DNA of 64,000 nucleotides, from NCBI RefSeq assembly GCF_024391045.1, contig NZ_JANFCZ010000001.1, positions 242,743 to 306,742 on the forward strand, given 5' to 3'. Shown one piece after another: positions 1 through 9,000 of this stretch. How positions within the stretch are numbered: the first letter of the stretch is position 1; the number at the start of each line of letters is the position of its first letter. This stretch comes from Pseudarthrobacter sulfonivorans (lineage in GTDB: Bacteria; Actinomycetota; Actinomycetes; Actinomycetales; Micrococcaceae). The translations under genes and the position numbers were made by a program. Below the pieces are notes generated by a model. That model did not search any database. It was not told where the DNA came from and was given only the letters and a program-made list of their open reading frames with translations.

Positions 1-1173
1 GTCCAGGACCTTCGGAGCAGAAACCCCGCCAGCGTGACCGACCACGCCCTCCGCACGGTCGGAGCCGCCCTGTTGGCACAAGCCCGCGCGGCAGCCGGGT
101 CCGCCGTTCAGGGCCTGGATGCCGCCCTGTTGGCGGCTTCAGAAGTCGCCGCCTTGGAAAGCGGCGTGTTCTTCTTCAAGGAGTTGGTCCTCGGCCGCTT
201 GGCGGCCGACTATTTGGCCCTGGGAGACTGGGAAGCAGCGGAGCGGGAGCTGGTGGACTATGCAGCGGCTCAGCCCCGGGACGCGGCAGCGTTCGCCGGC
301 AGCATCCAGGTGCTCCGCGGCTACTCACTGCTGCGGCAGGGGCGGATTGAACGCGCCTACCAGACCCTGTTGCCTGCCGTCGAGACCCTGAGGCTCAACG
401 ATCCACTGCAGGTCTTCCGGTTCGGGTCCGCGCTGGCTTTCTATGTGGCAGCAAGGCTGGGTGACGCCGCCCAGGCCAGCCGGCTTGAGCTCGATTACAA
501 GGATTCCCCGCAGGGTTCAGCCGGCCAGGAGCTGATGGCAACCGCCTACGCCGCGGCGGGTTCGGAGTACGTGGCCCGTGACGGAAAGGGGCTTGCGTCC
601 CTCCACACCCTGGCCACCATCCCGGAAGTCTCTGCCCGGGGCGGCATGCTTCTCGAACTGTTGGCGTTGTGCTGGGACTTGGGCGACCATTCGGTGATTC
701 CCCTGGTACAGAACCTGGCGGGCAACGTCCAGGGCCGCTGGGCCGCGGCGCTGCTCACGCTCGCGGAGCATTGGGAGTCCGCCGACGGCGACGCCCTCAT
801 GGAGATGGCGGCCCGGCTTGAAACAGAGGGCTTCGTCAACGTAGCCAGGGAAGCCTACGCCCGGGCAAGTTCGGTGCTGGAAGCCGTCGGCGAACGCCGC
901 CGGTCGCGGCAGGCGGTGGCTCTGCGCGAGAAATGCGACCACGAACTTGGCGAGCGGTTCCGGGAGGGACAGTTCATCGCAGCGGCCCCCACGGTTCACC
1001 TCACCCGCCGCGAACAGGACATCGTGGAGCTGGCAGTCCAGGGGCTCACGGACCGGGAAATCGCCCAGCGGCTCATGGTCTCCGTCCGGACAGTGGAGGG
1101 CCACCTGTACCGCACCTACGTGAAACTCGGGGTGCGGAGCCGTGACGAACTCTCCTCAGCCCTGGCGCACTAA
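1..1173 (+). CDS. LuxR-family transcriptional regulator, 5'-truncated by window edge
   Basis: The frame is open from the first base, so the GTG at 34 is probably not the true start and the N-terminal part lies outside the window. The C-terminus is a LuxR/FixJ-type helix-turn-helix of about 55 residues (starting LTRREQDIVELAVQGLTDRE, then a recognition helix with VSVRTVEGHL). It is preceded by about 300 residues of Ala/Leu-rich helical sequence resembling the TPR-like repeats of large LAL regulators, which normally run 800-950 residues with an N-terminal ATPase. The HTH is certain. The LAL assignment is inferred from length and repeat character. The target and ligand are unknown, and no partner gene is visible. 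Confidence 0.8.
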   Translation, partial: VQDLRSRNPASVTDHALRTVGAALLAQARAAAGSAVQGLDAALLAASEVAALESGVFFFKELVLGRLAADYLALGDWEAAERELVDYAAAQPRDAAAFAGSIQVLRGYSLLRQGRIERAYQTLLPAVETLRLNDPLQVFRFGSALAFYVAARLGDAAQASRLELDYKDSPQGSAGQELMATAYAAAGSEYVARDGKGLASLHTLATIPEVSARGGMLLELLALCWDLGDHSVIPLVQNLAGNVQGRWAAALLTLAEHWESADGDALMEMAARLETEGFVNVAREAYARASSVLEAVGERRRSRQAVALREKCDHELGERFREGQFIAAAPTVHLTRREQDIVELAVQGLTDREIAQRLMVSVRTVEGHLYRTYVKLGVRSRDELSSALAH

Positions 1174-1390
1174 ATCCGCCACGCCCGCCAGGCAAACCAG
1201 GTCCGCCCCGCATGGTGCCTGCTGCCGCGCGCCCGGAGCGGGTTTACCTGCTGTGCCAAGGCCTGTTCTGGCTTCGAGTGTCCCCCCTGCCGGAATACGC
1301 GTATCAGCCGGCCAGGACCCGGTAGCCATACCGCCGAAGTAGAGTACTGCCTACTCGTGCTGTCCGGATCCACGTGCGATTAACTTGATT

Positions 1391-1611
1391 CGGGAGGAAA
1401 GAGCGGCGAAAGCCCTCCACCTCCCGCCATCAGACTTTCCAGGTCTTGTCTCAATGTAATTTTTCCGGCCACGTCGCCGGACCGAGACTGGGCCGGCGAC
1501 GTCAGAGTCTTCTGAGACCGAGGCTCTCCCCCCAGCCGTCGCCGGCCCTCCTATCCGCGGGCTGAAGCCCGGAGCCGATGTGGCGGCCGTCCCCGGGCGG
1601 CCGCCACATCG
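1391..1611 (+). other. Gene-free leader with strong RNA hairpins upstream of sufS (candidate structured RNA/attenuator)
   Basis: The 456-nt gap 1174-1629 carries no convincing gene. It holds (i) a 7-bp stem 1391-1397/1420-1426; (ii) a 10-bp perfect stem 1471-1480/1493-1502; (iii) an alternative 11-bp perfect stem 1491-1501/1537-1547 that reuses the right arm of (ii) and would enclose two small hairpins, one with a six-C loop at 1528-1533; and (iv) a 14-bp perfect stem 1576-1589/1598-1611 ending about 40 nt before the sufS ribosome binding site. No long U-tract follows any stem. Stems (ii) and (iii) cannot form together, which suggests a switch, but no known riboswitch class was recognised. 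Confidence 0.35.
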
Positions 1612-1662
1612 GTGTTGTGGGACAATTGAATGTCAATCTATTGGCATCTCAAGGAGTTCACT

Positions 1663-2988
1663 TTGGCATTCGTAACCACGCCGGCCACGCTGGAACGCGC
1701 CGTTCCGGCCATGGACAACGCCGAGGTACTCAGAATCAGGAATGACTTCCCGGTGCTGGACCAGCTGGTGAACGGCCAGCCGCTGGTGTATTTGGATTCA
1801 GGCGCCACGTCACAGAATCCTTTGAGCGTCATCGAAGCCGAGCAGGAGTTCTACGAACAGCGCAACGCGGCCGTGCACCGCGGAGCGCATCACCTTGCGG
1901 TCGAAGCCACCGAAGTCTTTGAAGACGCCCGGCAGACCATCGCGGACTTCATCGGGGCCGATTACGCGGAAACCGTGTGGACTTCCAACGCCACCGAGGG
2001 CCTGAACCTTGTCAGCTACGCGCTCTCCAATGCCGCCCTGTGGTCGGCCCAGGGCCGCGGCGACGCCAGGCTTCGGGAGCTGGCAGTCGGCCCGGGGGAC
2101 CAGATCGTGGTCACCGAAATGGAGCACCATGCCAACCTGATCCCTTGGCAGGAACTCGCCTTCCGTACCGGAGCCACCTTGCGCTACATCCCCATCGACG
2201 ACGCCGGAGCCCTGCGCCTGGACGTTGCGGCCGAGATTCTGGGAACCAAAACCAAAGTCCTCGCCTTCACCCACGCGTCCAATGTCCTGGGAACCATCAA
2301 CCCCGTCAGCGAGCTGGTGGCCCTTGGCCGCGCGGCCGGAGCCCTGGTGGTGCTGGACGCCTGCCAGTCCGCCCCTCACCTGCCCCTGAACGTCAAGGAC
2401 CTCGACGTCGACTTCGCCGTCTTCTCCGGCCACAAGATGCTCGCACCTACCGGTATCGGGGTGCTGTATGGCAAACAGGACCTCCTGGATGTGCTGCCGC
2501 CGTTCCTGACAGGCGGTTCCATGATCACCACCGTGACCATGGAACGGGCCGAGTACCTGCCATCCCCACAGCGCTTCGAAGCCGGCACCCAGCGAATCTC
2601 GCAGGCCGTGGCCCTTGCCGCTGCCGCCAGCTACCTTACGGAAACCGGACTCGCCCGGGTGCACCGCTGGGAGGCGGACCTTGGTCAGCGGATGGTGGCA
2701 GGCCTTGAAGCCCTTCCCGGAATCCGCGTCCTGGGTCCCGCCGCCGGGCAGGAGCGGATTGGCCTGGCCGCGTTCGACGTCGACGGGGTGCACGCGCACG
2801 ACGTCGGGCAGTTCCTGGACTCCCGGGGGATCGCCGTCCGGGTGGGGCACCACTGCGCACAGCCGCTGCACCGCCGTCTGGGGCTGACGGCCACCACCAG
2901 GGCGAGTGCCTACCTGTACAACACCACCGACGACGTCGACGCCTTCCTGGAGGCCGTTGCCGGGGTCCGCTCCTACTTCCGCGTCTGA
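1663..2988 (+). CDS. sufS: Cysteine desulfurase, SufS type (class V aminotransferase fold, PLP)
   Basis: It removes sulfur from L-cysteine as an enzyme persulfide for Fe-S cluster assembly. The PLP lysine lies in FSGHKMLAPTGIGVLYG, and the catalytic cysteine in the C-terminal RVGHHCAQPLHRR is followed by the SufS-type ASAYLYNTTDDVDAF end. The full reading frame opens at ATG 1630, but AAGGAG at 1651-1656 sits 6 nt before an in-frame TTG at 1663, so 1663 is preferred (about 441 residues); ATG 1711 is a third option. sufU follows after 25 nt. No sufB, sufC or sufD is visible here, so the pair either serves a suf operon elsewhere or a more general sulfur-transfer role. Confidence 0.93.
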   Translation: MAFVTTPATLERAVPAMDNAEVLRIRNDFPVLDQLVNGQPLVYLDSGATSQNPLSVIEAEQEFYEQRNAAVHRGAHHLAVEATEVFEDARQTIADFIGADYAETVWTSNATEGLNLVSYALSNAALWSAQGRGDARLRELAVGPGDQIVVTEMEHHANLIPWQELAFRTGATLRYIPIDDAGALRLDVAAEILGTKTKVLAFTHASNVLGTINPVSELVALGRAAGALVVLDACQSAPHLPLNVKDLDVDFAVFSGHKMLAPTGIGVLYGKQDLLDVLPPFLTGGSMITTVTMERAEYLPSPQRFEAGTQRISQAVALAAAASYLTETGLARVHRWEADLGQRMVAGLEALPGIRVLGPAAGQERIGLAAFDVDGVHAHDVGQFLDSRGIAVRVGHHCAQPLHRRLGLTATTRASAYLYNTTDDVDAFLEAVAGVRSYFRV

Positions 2989-3013
2989 CGCGGTCACCGA
3001 AGGTATACCGAAT

Positions 3014-3463
3014 ATGAGCCTTGACCAGCTGTATCAGCAAATCATCCTCGACCACTCGAAGGCCCGCCACGGCAGCGGCCTGGCCGGCCTGGAAGCACCT
3101 AAGGGCGCAACCACCGGGCAGTCACACCAGCTGAACCCCGTCTGCGGGGACGAAGTTACCCTTCGCCTCGCGGTGGAAGACGGCAAAGTGGCCCAGATTT
3201 CCTGGGACGGAGCCGGGTGTTCCATCTCCATGGCGTCGGCCTCGGTCCTGAGCGAACTCGCGGAGGGGCTGACGGTGGATGAACTTCACGCGATCATCGG
3301 CAACTTCCGGGAAGTCCTGCGTTCGCGTGGAAAGGTCCACGCGGATCCGGAGATCCTCGGTGATGCCGCTGCATTCGAAGGTGTGGCCCGCTATGCAGCG
3401 CGCGTCAAGTGCGCCATGATTTCCTGGGTCGCTGCGGAAGACGCCCTCAACCAGGCAGCCTAG
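3014..3463 (+). CDS. sufU: SufU-type Fe-S assembly protein (zinc-dependent sulfurtransferase)
   Basis: The protein has 149 residues and the zinc-site pattern of SufU: Asp in NPVCGDE with the first Cys, a second Cys in GAGCSISMAS and a third in ARVKCAMISW. SufU accepts persulfide sulfur from SufS and passes it to the cluster scaffold. It starts at ATG 3014 and lies 25 nt after sufS, so the two are probably one transcript. The inter-gene region has a GAAGG at 2999-3003. A strong terminator follows within 20 nt of the stop, closing a two-gene sufSU unit. Confidence 0.93.
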   Translation: MSLDQLYQQIILDHSKARHGSGLAGLEAPKGATTGQSHQLNPVCGDEVTLRLAVEDGKVAQISWDGAGCSISMASASVLSELAEGLTVDELHAIIGNFREVLRSRGKVHADPEILGDAAAFEGVARYAARVKCAMISWVAAEDALNQAA

Positions 3464-3480
3464 AAGTAGAGCGCAAGCAG

Positions 3481-3515
3481 AAGCGCCTCCGTGCCGGCGG
3501 GCACAGGAGGCGCTT
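3481..3515. terminator. Bidirectional intrinsic terminator between sufU and the SCO4848-type gene
   Basis: A 10-bp arm AAGCGCCTCC (3481-3490) pairs with 3506-3515. Inside it, GTGCC pairs with GGCAC around a GGCG loop, with a single A bulge. A T-rich run (CTTTGGTTTG) follows. It sits between convergent genes. Confidence 0.8.
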
Positions 3516-3554
3516 CTTTGGTTTGTCGTCCGGCCGGGACGCTTTATTGGTTTG

Positions 3555-3776
3555 TCAGCCGAAAAGCCCCATCACGCCAATCACCGCGGTCGCGGCGCCC
3601 AGCACCATGGAAATGCTGACCAGCACCACGTGGACGGTGAGGAACTTCGTTGCCTTGCCCTCGGCGTCGCGCGCACGGGGATCCTTCATGACCCGGCGCA
3701 GGAACTGCGGCCACACCACCAGCGACCAGACGCCGGCGACGATCAGCACCAGCGCAGCAAACAAGGGAAGCTGCAT
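3555..3776 (-). CDS. SCO4848-family small membrane protein
   Basis: This 73-residue protein has two hydrophobic helices (about residues 4-22 and 47-71) separated by a basic loop with RRVMKDPRARDAEGKATKF. It matches the actinobacteria-restricted SCO4848 family, whose function is unknown. The start lies 4 nt after the stop of the DUF2505 gene, so the two are presumably co-translated. Family identity is from recognition of the PQFLRRVMKDPRA-type loop. Confidence 0.8.
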   Translation of the reverse strand: MQLPLFAALVLIVAGVWSLVVWPQFLRRVMKDPRARDAEGKATKFLTVHVVLVSISMVLGAATAVIGVMGLFG

Positions 3777-3780
3777 GGAG

Positions 3781-4278
3781 TCAGTGGCTTTCGAGCCAGG
3801 CCTGGGCCTGCTGGGACTGGATGTTCAGGGCCTTGGCGACCATCGGTTCGGCTGCTTCGGCGATCTTGCTGCCCAGGAACGGCACGGACGAGGTGACGTT
3901 GCCTTCGAGTTCAATCCGGGTGCTGCCGTCCTCGGCAACGAGCCGCTGGACAGCAGTCACGTCGAGGGGAGCGCCGGCAATCTTCAGCTTGATGTTGCTC
4001 TGGCGGGACCCGTCAGCTGCCGGCGCCTCCCAGTTTTCCACTTGGGTGACGGTGAGCTTTTCGCCGACGAACTTGCGGGCAATTTCCGGCAGGCGGGTGG
4101 TGGGCAGGGTCCGGACCGAGGTGGTGCTGAAGGCGCCGGCCGTGTCGCCGTCCACGGCGAAGGACTCCAGCGTGCCGCCGACATATTCGCTGGTGTGCCG
4201 CTGGAAGTCCTCGTTGATGAAAACAGCAGCGACGCTGTCAACGGCATGCGGAAGGGTGGTGGTTGCACTCAGTGCCAT
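3781..4278 (-). CDS. DUF2505 domain protein
   Basis: The 165-residue protein covers the whole DUF2505 domain, an actinobacterial relative of START/Bet-v1-like ligand-binding folds. Its pattern is FINEDFQRHTSEYVGG at the N-terminus, alternating beta-strand sequence, and a C-terminal amphipathic helix (KIAEAAEPMVAKAL). It has no signal peptide and no membrane segment. GGAGG lies 4 nt before the ATG. It is the upstream partner of the SCO4848-type gene. The ligand is unknown, and a lipid-carrier role is only an inference from the fold. Confidence 0.82.
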   Translation of the reverse strand: MALSATTTLPHAVDSVAAVFINEDFQRHTSEYVGGTLESFAVDGDTAGAFSTTSVRTLPTTRLPEIARKFVGEKLTVTQVENWEAPAADGSRQSNIKLKIAGAPLDVTAVQRLVAEDGSTRIELEGNVTSSVPFLGSKIAEAAEPMVAKALNIQSQQAQAWLESH

Positions 4279-4325
4279 GAATCCTCCAGTGATACGGGGT
4301 TGGTACGCTTTTTGCTCCCCACATC

Positions 4326-5858
4326 TTACGGGGCGGCGGGCGGGTTACTGGAACCGGCAGTCGTCCGGCCGGCATCGGCGATCTTCCGCGCGGCAGTGGT
4401 GATGTTCCGTGCCATCGCCGGAAAAATGAGGCTGTGGAAGGGCAAGACGGCCAGCCAGTAGAGCCTGCCGCTGAGGCCTTTGGGGAAGAAAATGGCGCGC
4501 TGCCGGTAGCGGCTCCCGCCGCCGTCGGGCTCAACGGACAGTTCAAGCCACGCGCGCCCCGGCGCCCGCATTTCCGCCCTCAGGCGAAGCAGTTTGCCGC
4601 GGTCAATCCGTTCCACCCGCCACCAGTCCACCACCTCGCCGGGAGCGAGGTTGCCCGGGTGCCGGCGTCCGCGCAGGAGGCCCGCGCCGCCGGTGAGTTT
4701 GTCCAGCCAGCCGCGGACCCGCCAGGCCAAGGGCAGGGAATACCAGCCGTTCCGGCCCCCGATCCCCTCGATGACTGTCCACACGTGTGCCGGGTCCACG
4801 TCCCCGTGGAACGTGCGCTCATCCACGAAGACCTTGTGGCCGGCCCACTCGGGGTCGCTGGGCAGGGGATCGGCGTCCACGCCGGCGCTGGCCCACGTGG
4901 TCTCCACCTGACCGTCGCGCTCCTTGCCCAGGGCCAGGGCAACTGCACGCCGGTACGGAGTCAGGCCGTCCTCAGGCACGGGAATGATGGAGTCGATGTC
5001 GTGCTCGCGGGACACGGCGTCGTGCTGCAGCGACTGGACCAGCGGCAACGACATCGACAGGGGGATGGGGGTGGTCAGGGCCACCCACAGCCCTGCAAGT
5101 TTCGGGGCGGGGACCGGCAGCGCCAGGACCACCCGATAGGGCAGCCCGGCCTCGGCCGCGTATTCCTTCATCATGCCCGCATACGTCAGGACCTGGCGGC
5201 AACCGATGTCGAAAGTGCGGTTGATGTGCCCGGTGAGGGAGGCTGCTCTGACGAGGTAGTACAGGACATCCCGGACAGCGATCGCCTCGATCCTGTTCCG
5301 AACCCAACTAGGCGCCGGCATCAGCGGAAGCGTTTCGGAGAGGTGCCGGATCATTTCGAAAGACGCAGACCCGGACCCGATCACCACACCGGCCTGGAAG
5401 ACCACCGCGTCCACCGGGCTGTCCAGGAACACCTTGCCCACTGCCTCGCGGGACCGCATGTGAGTGGACAGTTCCACATCGGAGGGGTGGAGCCCGCCGA
5501 GGTACACGATCCGGCTGACACCGGCTTCAGCCGCCGCGTCCGCGGCTGTCTGCGCCATGGTCTTTTCCTTGGCCTCAAAGCCAGCCCCGGCAGCCATGGA
5601 ATGGACCAGGTAATAGAGCACGTCGACGCCCGCCAGCGCGTCGCGGAGGGCACCGCCGTCGTCCAGGCTGCTCTGGACCACCTCCACATCCTTCAGCCAG
5701 GGCACGCCGGCGATCTTGGCCGGAGTCCGGACCAGGACCTTCACGGTGTGCCCCGCCTCGAGCAGCCGCGGAACAAGCCGGCCGCCGATGTAGCCGGTTG
5801 CGCCCGTGACCAGGACAGTGCGGGGTTCTGTGCGGGGTGGTTCGGTTGTGCCGGTCAT
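4326..5858 (-). CDS. NAD(P)-binding SDR-like protein with C-terminal DUF2867 domain
   Basis: The 510-residue protein has two domains. Residues 15-300 are an atypical SDR/NmrA-like Rossmann domain opening with VLVTGATGYIGGRL and containing YYLVHSMAAG. Residues about 335-490 form DUF2867 (KVFVDERTFHGDV ... NGWYSLPLAWRVRGWLDKL ... GRLYWLAVLPFHSLIF), which often ends in a hydrophobic helix. The reaction is not known for this fusion family. AAGGAG lies 5 nt before the ATG. It is divergent from mfd with 226 nt between the starts, and upstream of the DUF2505/SCO4848 pair by 47 nt, so all three could share a transcript. Confidence 0.82.
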   Translation of the reverse strand: MTGTTEPPRTEPRTVLVTGATGYIGGRLVPRLLEAGHTVKVLVRTPAKIAGVPWLKDVEVVQSSLDDGGALRDALAGVDVLYYLVHSMAAGAGFEAKEKTMAQTAADAAAEAGVSRIVYLGGLHPSDVELSTHMRSREAVGKVFLDSPVDAVVFQAGVVIGSGSASFEMIRHLSETLPLMPAPSWVRNRIEAIAVRDVLYYLVRAASLTGHINRTFDIGCRQVLTYAGMMKEYAAEAGLPYRVVLALPVPAPKLAGLWVALTTPIPLSMSLPLVQSLQHDAVSREHDIDSIIPVPEDGLTPYRRAVALALGKERDGQVETTWASAGVDADPLPSDPEWAGHKVFVDERTFHGDVDPAHVWTVIEGIGGRNGWYSLPLAWRVRGWLDKLTGGAGLLRGRRHPGNLAPGEVVDWWRVERIDRGKLLRLRAEMRAPGRAWLELSVEPDGGGSRYRQRAIFFPKGLSGRLYWLAVLPFHSLIFPAMARNITTAARKIADAGRTTAGSSNPPAAP

Positions 5859-6084
5859 GCTGACTCCTTCTTGTCACCCGCGATACGGAGCGCTTGTCAC
5901 TTATGCCATTCGGAGCGGCAAGTCTTCCGGACGGCCTTGGATCCTGAAAGCTTAGTCCGGCGCGCTGCGCGGTAGGCTGGGATGACCCGGTATTCGCAGC
6001 GAATTTCGGCTTTTCGTGTTGCCTGAGCTTCCCCTGAAACACAGGGAAACGCCGCAGGCCTTGAACACCACAGGAGTTTCCGCC

Positions 6085-9000
6085 ATGAGCCCCAGCGCCT
6101 CCCGCACAGGTACTGCCACGTCCGGCCCGCCGCTTGCCGGGCTGCGCAGCGTCCTCGCTGAAGACCGTACGTATGCCAGGGTCAAAGCCGAGGCGGAACG
6201 GGGCTTCGGTGTCCGCGGGCAGGATTACCAGATCAGCGCGCCGGCAGGGCTCCGGGCCGCTCTGCTCGCAGAAATGGCCGACGGCCTGGCCGCCGGGACT
6301 GAGGGAACGTCCGACGGCGGGATCCCCCCGATGGTCCTCGCCGTCACCGCCACGGGACGCGAAGCGGAAGACCTGACGGCTGCCCTGCGCGCCTACCTGC
6401 CGGCCGAGTCCGTGGCCGAGTTCCCCAGCTGGGAAACGCTGCCGCACGAGCGGCTCTCACCCCGCTCGGACACCGTGGGGCGGCGGCTGTCCGTGCTCCG
6501 GCGGCTGGCGCACCCGGAAAGCTCGACGGCGGGTCCACTGCGGGTGGTGGTGGCTCCCGTCCGTGCGGTGGTGCAGCCGATCGTGGCCGGGCTGGGGGAA
6601 CTGGTTCCGGTCACCCTGAAGGTTGGCCAGGACGTCCCGTTCACGGACGTTGTCCGCCGGCTGGCCGATGCCGCCTATGCCCGGGTGGACATGGTCACCC
6701 ACCGCGGCGAGTTTGCCGTCCGCGGCGGCATCATCGATGTCTTTCCGCCCACCGAGGATCATCCCATCCGGGTGGAGTTCTTCGGCGACGAGGTGGACCA
6801 GATGCGCTGGTTCGCCGTTGCCGACCAGCGCTCGCTGTCTGCCCCGGGCATCCACCACCCCACGGAACTGCATGCCCCGCCGTGCCGGGAAATCCTGATC
6901 ACACCGTCCGTGATGTCCCGGGCCGCGACGCTGAAGACCCAGCTCCCTGCGGCCGCCGACATGCTGGAAAAAATCGCCGGCGGAATCGCCGTGGAGGGCA
7001 TGGAGTCCCTCGCGCCGGTGCTGGTTGACGCCATGGTTCCCTTCGTGGAGCAGCTGCCTGCAGGCTCGATCTCGGTGGTCATCGAACCGGAAAAGGTCCG
7101 CACCCGCGCGCACGACCTCGCGGCCACCAACGAAGAGTTCCTCGAGGCGGCCTGGTCCACGGCCTCGGACGGCGGCACGGCTCCGCTGGACCTCAGCTCA
7201 CAGGCCTCGGAAGCGCTGCACTCCGCCAGCTTCCGCTCACTGGCCGAAACCCGCACCTTCGCCCTTGACCACGAGGTCTCCTGGTGGTCCATCACGTCGC
7301 TGGCCACCGATGAGGAGCTGCTGCCGGAGATTGACGTCCTGAACCTGCACGCCCGGGAACCTCGCGGCTACCAGGGCGACGTTGCGGAGATGATGGAGTT
7401 CATCGGCTCGCATGTCCGCGACCAGTGGCGGATTGTGGTGGTCACGGAGGGTCCCGGCCCGGCCCAGCGCCTCGCGGAGCTGTTCCACGACGCCGATATC
7501 CCGTGCGCCCGGGTGGACACACTGGCCAAGGAACCACAGGCGGGCATCATCGAGGTGACCACTGCCGCCGTCGGACGCGGTTTTGTCCTGGACAGCCTCA
7601 AACTGGGGCTGCTCACGGAAGCCGATCTGCTGGGCCGGACCTCGGCGGGTTCCACGAAGGACATGCGCCGGATGCCCTCCAAGCGGCGGAACGCCGTGGA
7701 CCCACTGCAGCTGGTGGCCGGCGACCATGTGGTCCACGAACAGCACGGCATCGGCCGGTTCGTCGAACTCATCCAGCGGAAGGTCGCGGGCGGCGGAGAC
7801 GGCGTCCGCGAGTACCTGGTGCTGGAATACGCGCCGTCCAAGCGCGGCGCCCCGGGCGACAGGCTGTTCGTCCCCACCGACCAGCTGGACCAGGTCACCC
7901 GGTACGTCGGCGGAGATACCCCGGTGCTCAGCAAGATGGGCGGCTCCGACTGGGCCAGCACCAAGTCCAAGGCACGCAAGGCGGTCAAGGAGATCGCCGG
8001 CGAACTCATCCGCCTGTACTCGGCGCGGATGGCCTCCCGCGGCCACGCCTTCGGCCCGGACACCCCGTGGCAGCGCGAGCTGGAGGAGGCCTTCCCGTAC
8101 GTGGAAACCCCAGACCAGCTGACCACCATCAACGAGGTCAAGGCGGACATGGAGCGCGAGATTCCCATGGACCGGCTGGTTTCCGGCGACGTCGGCTACG
8201 GCAAGACCGAGATCGCTGTGCGGGCCGCGTTCAAGGCCGTCCAGGACGGCAAGCAGGTGGCGGTGCTGGTGCCCACCACCCTGCTCGCCCAGCAGCATTA
8301 CGAGACGTTCACCGAGCGCTTCTCCGGTTTCCCGCTGCGGGTCAAGGCCCTGTCCAGGTTCCAGAACGCCAAGGAATCCAAGGAGACCGTGGAGGGCGTC
8401 AAGAGCGGCTCCGTGGATGTGGTGATCGGCACGCACCGCCTGCTGTCCAAGGACTTTGCGTTCAAGGACCTGGGCCTGGTGATCGTGGACGAGGAACAGC
8501 GCTTCGGCGTCGAACACAAGGAAGCGCTGAAGAAGATGCGCACCAACGTGGACGTCCTGGCCATGAGTGCCACGCCCATCCCGCGCACGTTGGAGATGTC
8601 CCTGACCGGCATCCGCGAAACATCCACCCTGGCCACCCCGCCGGAGGAACGCCACCCCGTACTGACCTACGTGGGCCCCTACACTGACAAGCAGACCTCC
8701 GCCGCCATCCGGCGTGAGCTGATGCGCGAAGGCCAGGTGTTCCTGGTGCACAACCGGGTGTCCACCATTGAGCGGACCGCCGCGAAGGTCCGCGAACTGG
8801 TCCCGGAGGCGCGCGTGGAGGTGGCACACGGGCAGATGTCCGAAAGCCGGCTGGAACAGATCATCGTGGACTTCTGGGAGAAGCGCTTCGACGTCCTCGT
8901 CTGCACCACCATCATCGAAACCGGCCTGGACATCTCCAACGCCAACACCCTGATTGTGGACGGGGCGGACAAGTACGGCCTCTCCCAGCTGCACCAGCTC

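Noticed and set aside
1522..1537. Possible actinobacterial 6C sRNA because of a six-C loop
   Set aside because: 6C RNAs have two hairpins with C-rich loops; only one such loop is present and the flanking structure differs.
1630..1662. ATG 1630 as the sufS start
   Set aside because: The AAGGAG motif lies inside this extension, 6 nt before the in-frame TTG 1663, and the extra residues have no family similarity.
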